Source: Phycisphaerales bacterium (GTDB taxonomy: Bacteria; Planctomycetota; Phycisphaerae; Phycisphaerales; UBA1924). From it: 8,899 nt of DNA. The stretch spans positions 1 to 8,899 of the forward strand of contig JAGVLZ010000278.1 in NCBI GenBank assembly GCA_020054055.1, in the 5' to 3' direction. A program made the translations under genes and the position numbers. Of the stretch, positions 7,958-8,899 are shown piece after piece. Each line of letters begins with the position of its first letter. Within the stretch, counting starts at the first letter, position 1. Below the pieces are notes generated by a model. It had not been told where the DNA came from. It ran no database searches and was given only the letters and a program-made list of their open reading frames with translations.

Positions 7958-8898
7958 GGCGTTGGCTCCGCGGGCGCTTCGGTGGCCGGCGCGGCGTTCC
8001 GGTCCAGGTCCTGGCTTGGGTCGGGTTGTCCGTCGGCGGCGGGTTCGGATGGTGCCGGTTGGGGTTCTTCCCACCCTTTCTCGCGCAGGAGGGCGGCGCC
8101 GCGCTCGGCCGAGAGCGTCAGTGGATGATCGCGCAGCAGGCGCTTCAGCACGAAGCGCGAGGAGGCCTCGTCGCCATTCTTGAGGTACCACTTTGCGGTG
8201 TCGAGAAGTTGCGCCGCCATGGACTCGTCGAGGCGCGAGGCGAGGGCGGCGTTGAGGCCGGCGGCATCCGCCTCGGCCGGATACCGCCGCTCGAACTGCT
8301 CGATCTGCACCTTCGCGTCGATGAGCGCCGCGGCGTTGTAGCGCGGCCCCTTGAAGCGCCCGACATCGCAGTTGATGCGGCGCTCGCGGGCGTGCAAGGA
8401 GTTCGGGCCGTTGGGGAACGATTCGAGATACGCGTCGTACACATCCTTTGCCTGAGCGAGTTCGCGCTGCCGGTAGTAGTAGTCCGCGAGTTCGATCATC
8501 GCCCGTTCGGCGGCCTGGCTGCGGGGCAGGCGCTCGCTGACGCGCAGCATCAACTCGACGAGGATCTCCTCCGGGTCGCCCCAGCGGATGCCGAAGATAC
8601 GGAGGCGCAGGCCATTGGCGTAGCGCACCGCGATGTCGAGTTCGCGCTCGACGGCGGTGGTGAAGGCGTCGGACTCGCGGTGGTTCTTGCAGACCTCTTC
8701 GTAGTCGTAGAGGGCCTTCAACTCTTTGTCCTGAGCAACGAGCGCGTCCCCACGCACGAGCAAAGCGTCGGGGAAATGGGGGCTGCCGGGTCGGCGGTTG
8801 GTCTCGATCCAGGGGTCGAGAAGGCTCTGCGCGGCGGCGGGGTTGTCTTCGGCGAGGTGGCGGCGCGCCTGCGCGACGATCGCGGCGTCCGAACCGGC
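7954..8898 (-). CDS. BamD-like TPR outer-membrane assembly lipoprotein (5' end outside window)
   Basis: The frame is open from the right edge to TGA at 7956-7954, giving 314 residues without the N-terminus; an internal TTG at 8763 is not the start, since homologous-looking repeats continue upstream ('AIVAQARRHLAEDNPAAAQ'). The sequence is made of helical TPR-like pairs: 'FPDALLVRGDALVAQDKELK', 'AAERAMIELADYYYRQRELA', 'DVYDAYLESFPNGPNSLHA', 'IDAKVQIEQFERRYPAEA', 'LLDTAKWYLKNGDEASSRF'. The 'LADYYYRQRELAQA..YDAYLESFPN' part resembles BamD/YfiO, the lipoprotein that works with BamA to fold outer-membrane proteins. The C-terminus ends in a tail of about 37 residues rich in Pro, Ala and acidic residues, from 'WEEPQPAPSEPAADG' on, unlike classical BamD. 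The stop overlaps the LptE-like start by 4 bp. A lipobox would be expected upstream but cannot be checked. It could be another TPR lipoprotein. Confidence 0.75.
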   Translation of the reverse strand, partial: AGSDAAIVAQARRHLAEDNPAAAQSLLDPWIETNRRPGSPHFPDALLVRGDALVAQDKELKALYDYEEVCKNHRESDAFTTAVERELDIAVRYANGLRLRIFGIRWGDPEEILVELMLRVSERLPRSQAAERAMIELADYYYRQRELAQAKDVYDAYLESFPNGPNSLHARERRINCDVGRFKGPRYNAAALIDAKVQIEQFERRYPAEADAAGLNAALASRLDESMAAQLLDTAKWYLKNGDEASSRFVLKRLLRDHPLTLSAERGAALLREKGWEEPQPAPSEPAADGQPDPSQDLDRNAAPATEAPAEPTP

Positions 8899-8899
8899 C

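Overview
The window is GC-rich DNA that most resembles Planctomycetota, probably the class Phycisphaerae. The best sign is a large secreted protein ending in two dockerin-like calcium loops of the type GDxNxDGxVTFADIxxVLxxWG, a common C-terminus in secreted Phycisphaerae proteins. The assignment is inference from protein style, not from a marker gene. Genes for an outer-membrane lipoprotein system (BamD-like, LptE-like) indicate a Gram-negative envelope.

Almost everything is on the minus strand, so transcription runs right to left. At the right edge a BamD-like TPR lipoprotein gene (cut by the window) overlaps an LptE-like lipoprotein gene by 4 bases (ATGA). After a 136-bp leader with small inverted repeats comes ftsH, a complete membrane AAA+ zinc protease, ending at a GC-rich hairpin. 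Next is an 830-residue secreted protein. It has a signal peptide, six kelch repeats, a proline-rich linker, an alpha/beta-hydrolase domain with a visible Ser-Asp-His set, a beta-rich region and two dockerin-like loops. Its kelch part is also a tandem DNA repeat of 132-144 bp units.

Left of that is a 3' fragment of an IS3-family transposase, with a likely IS end at about 2047-2070. It lies just upstream of a DegT/DnrJ/EryC1/StrS-family aminotransferase gene. That gene converges, 3 bp apart, with the only plus-strand gene, a DUF167/YggU-family small protein. At the left edge a minus-strand gene diverges from the DUF167 gene and runs out of the window; its fold pattern hints at a YcgR/PilZ-type N-terminal domain.

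The right half is a small envelope-biogenesis and quality-control group: BamD-like and LptE-like proteins act in outer-membrane protein and LPS assembly, and FtsH in membrane proteolysis. The secreted kelch-hydrolase looks like a single-gene unit. The aminotransferase probably makes an amino sugar for surface glycans, but no other sugar gene is visible. I saw no tRNA, rRNA, CRISPR array or phage gene. The most unusual item is the kelch / alpha-beta-hydrolase / dockerin-like fusion.
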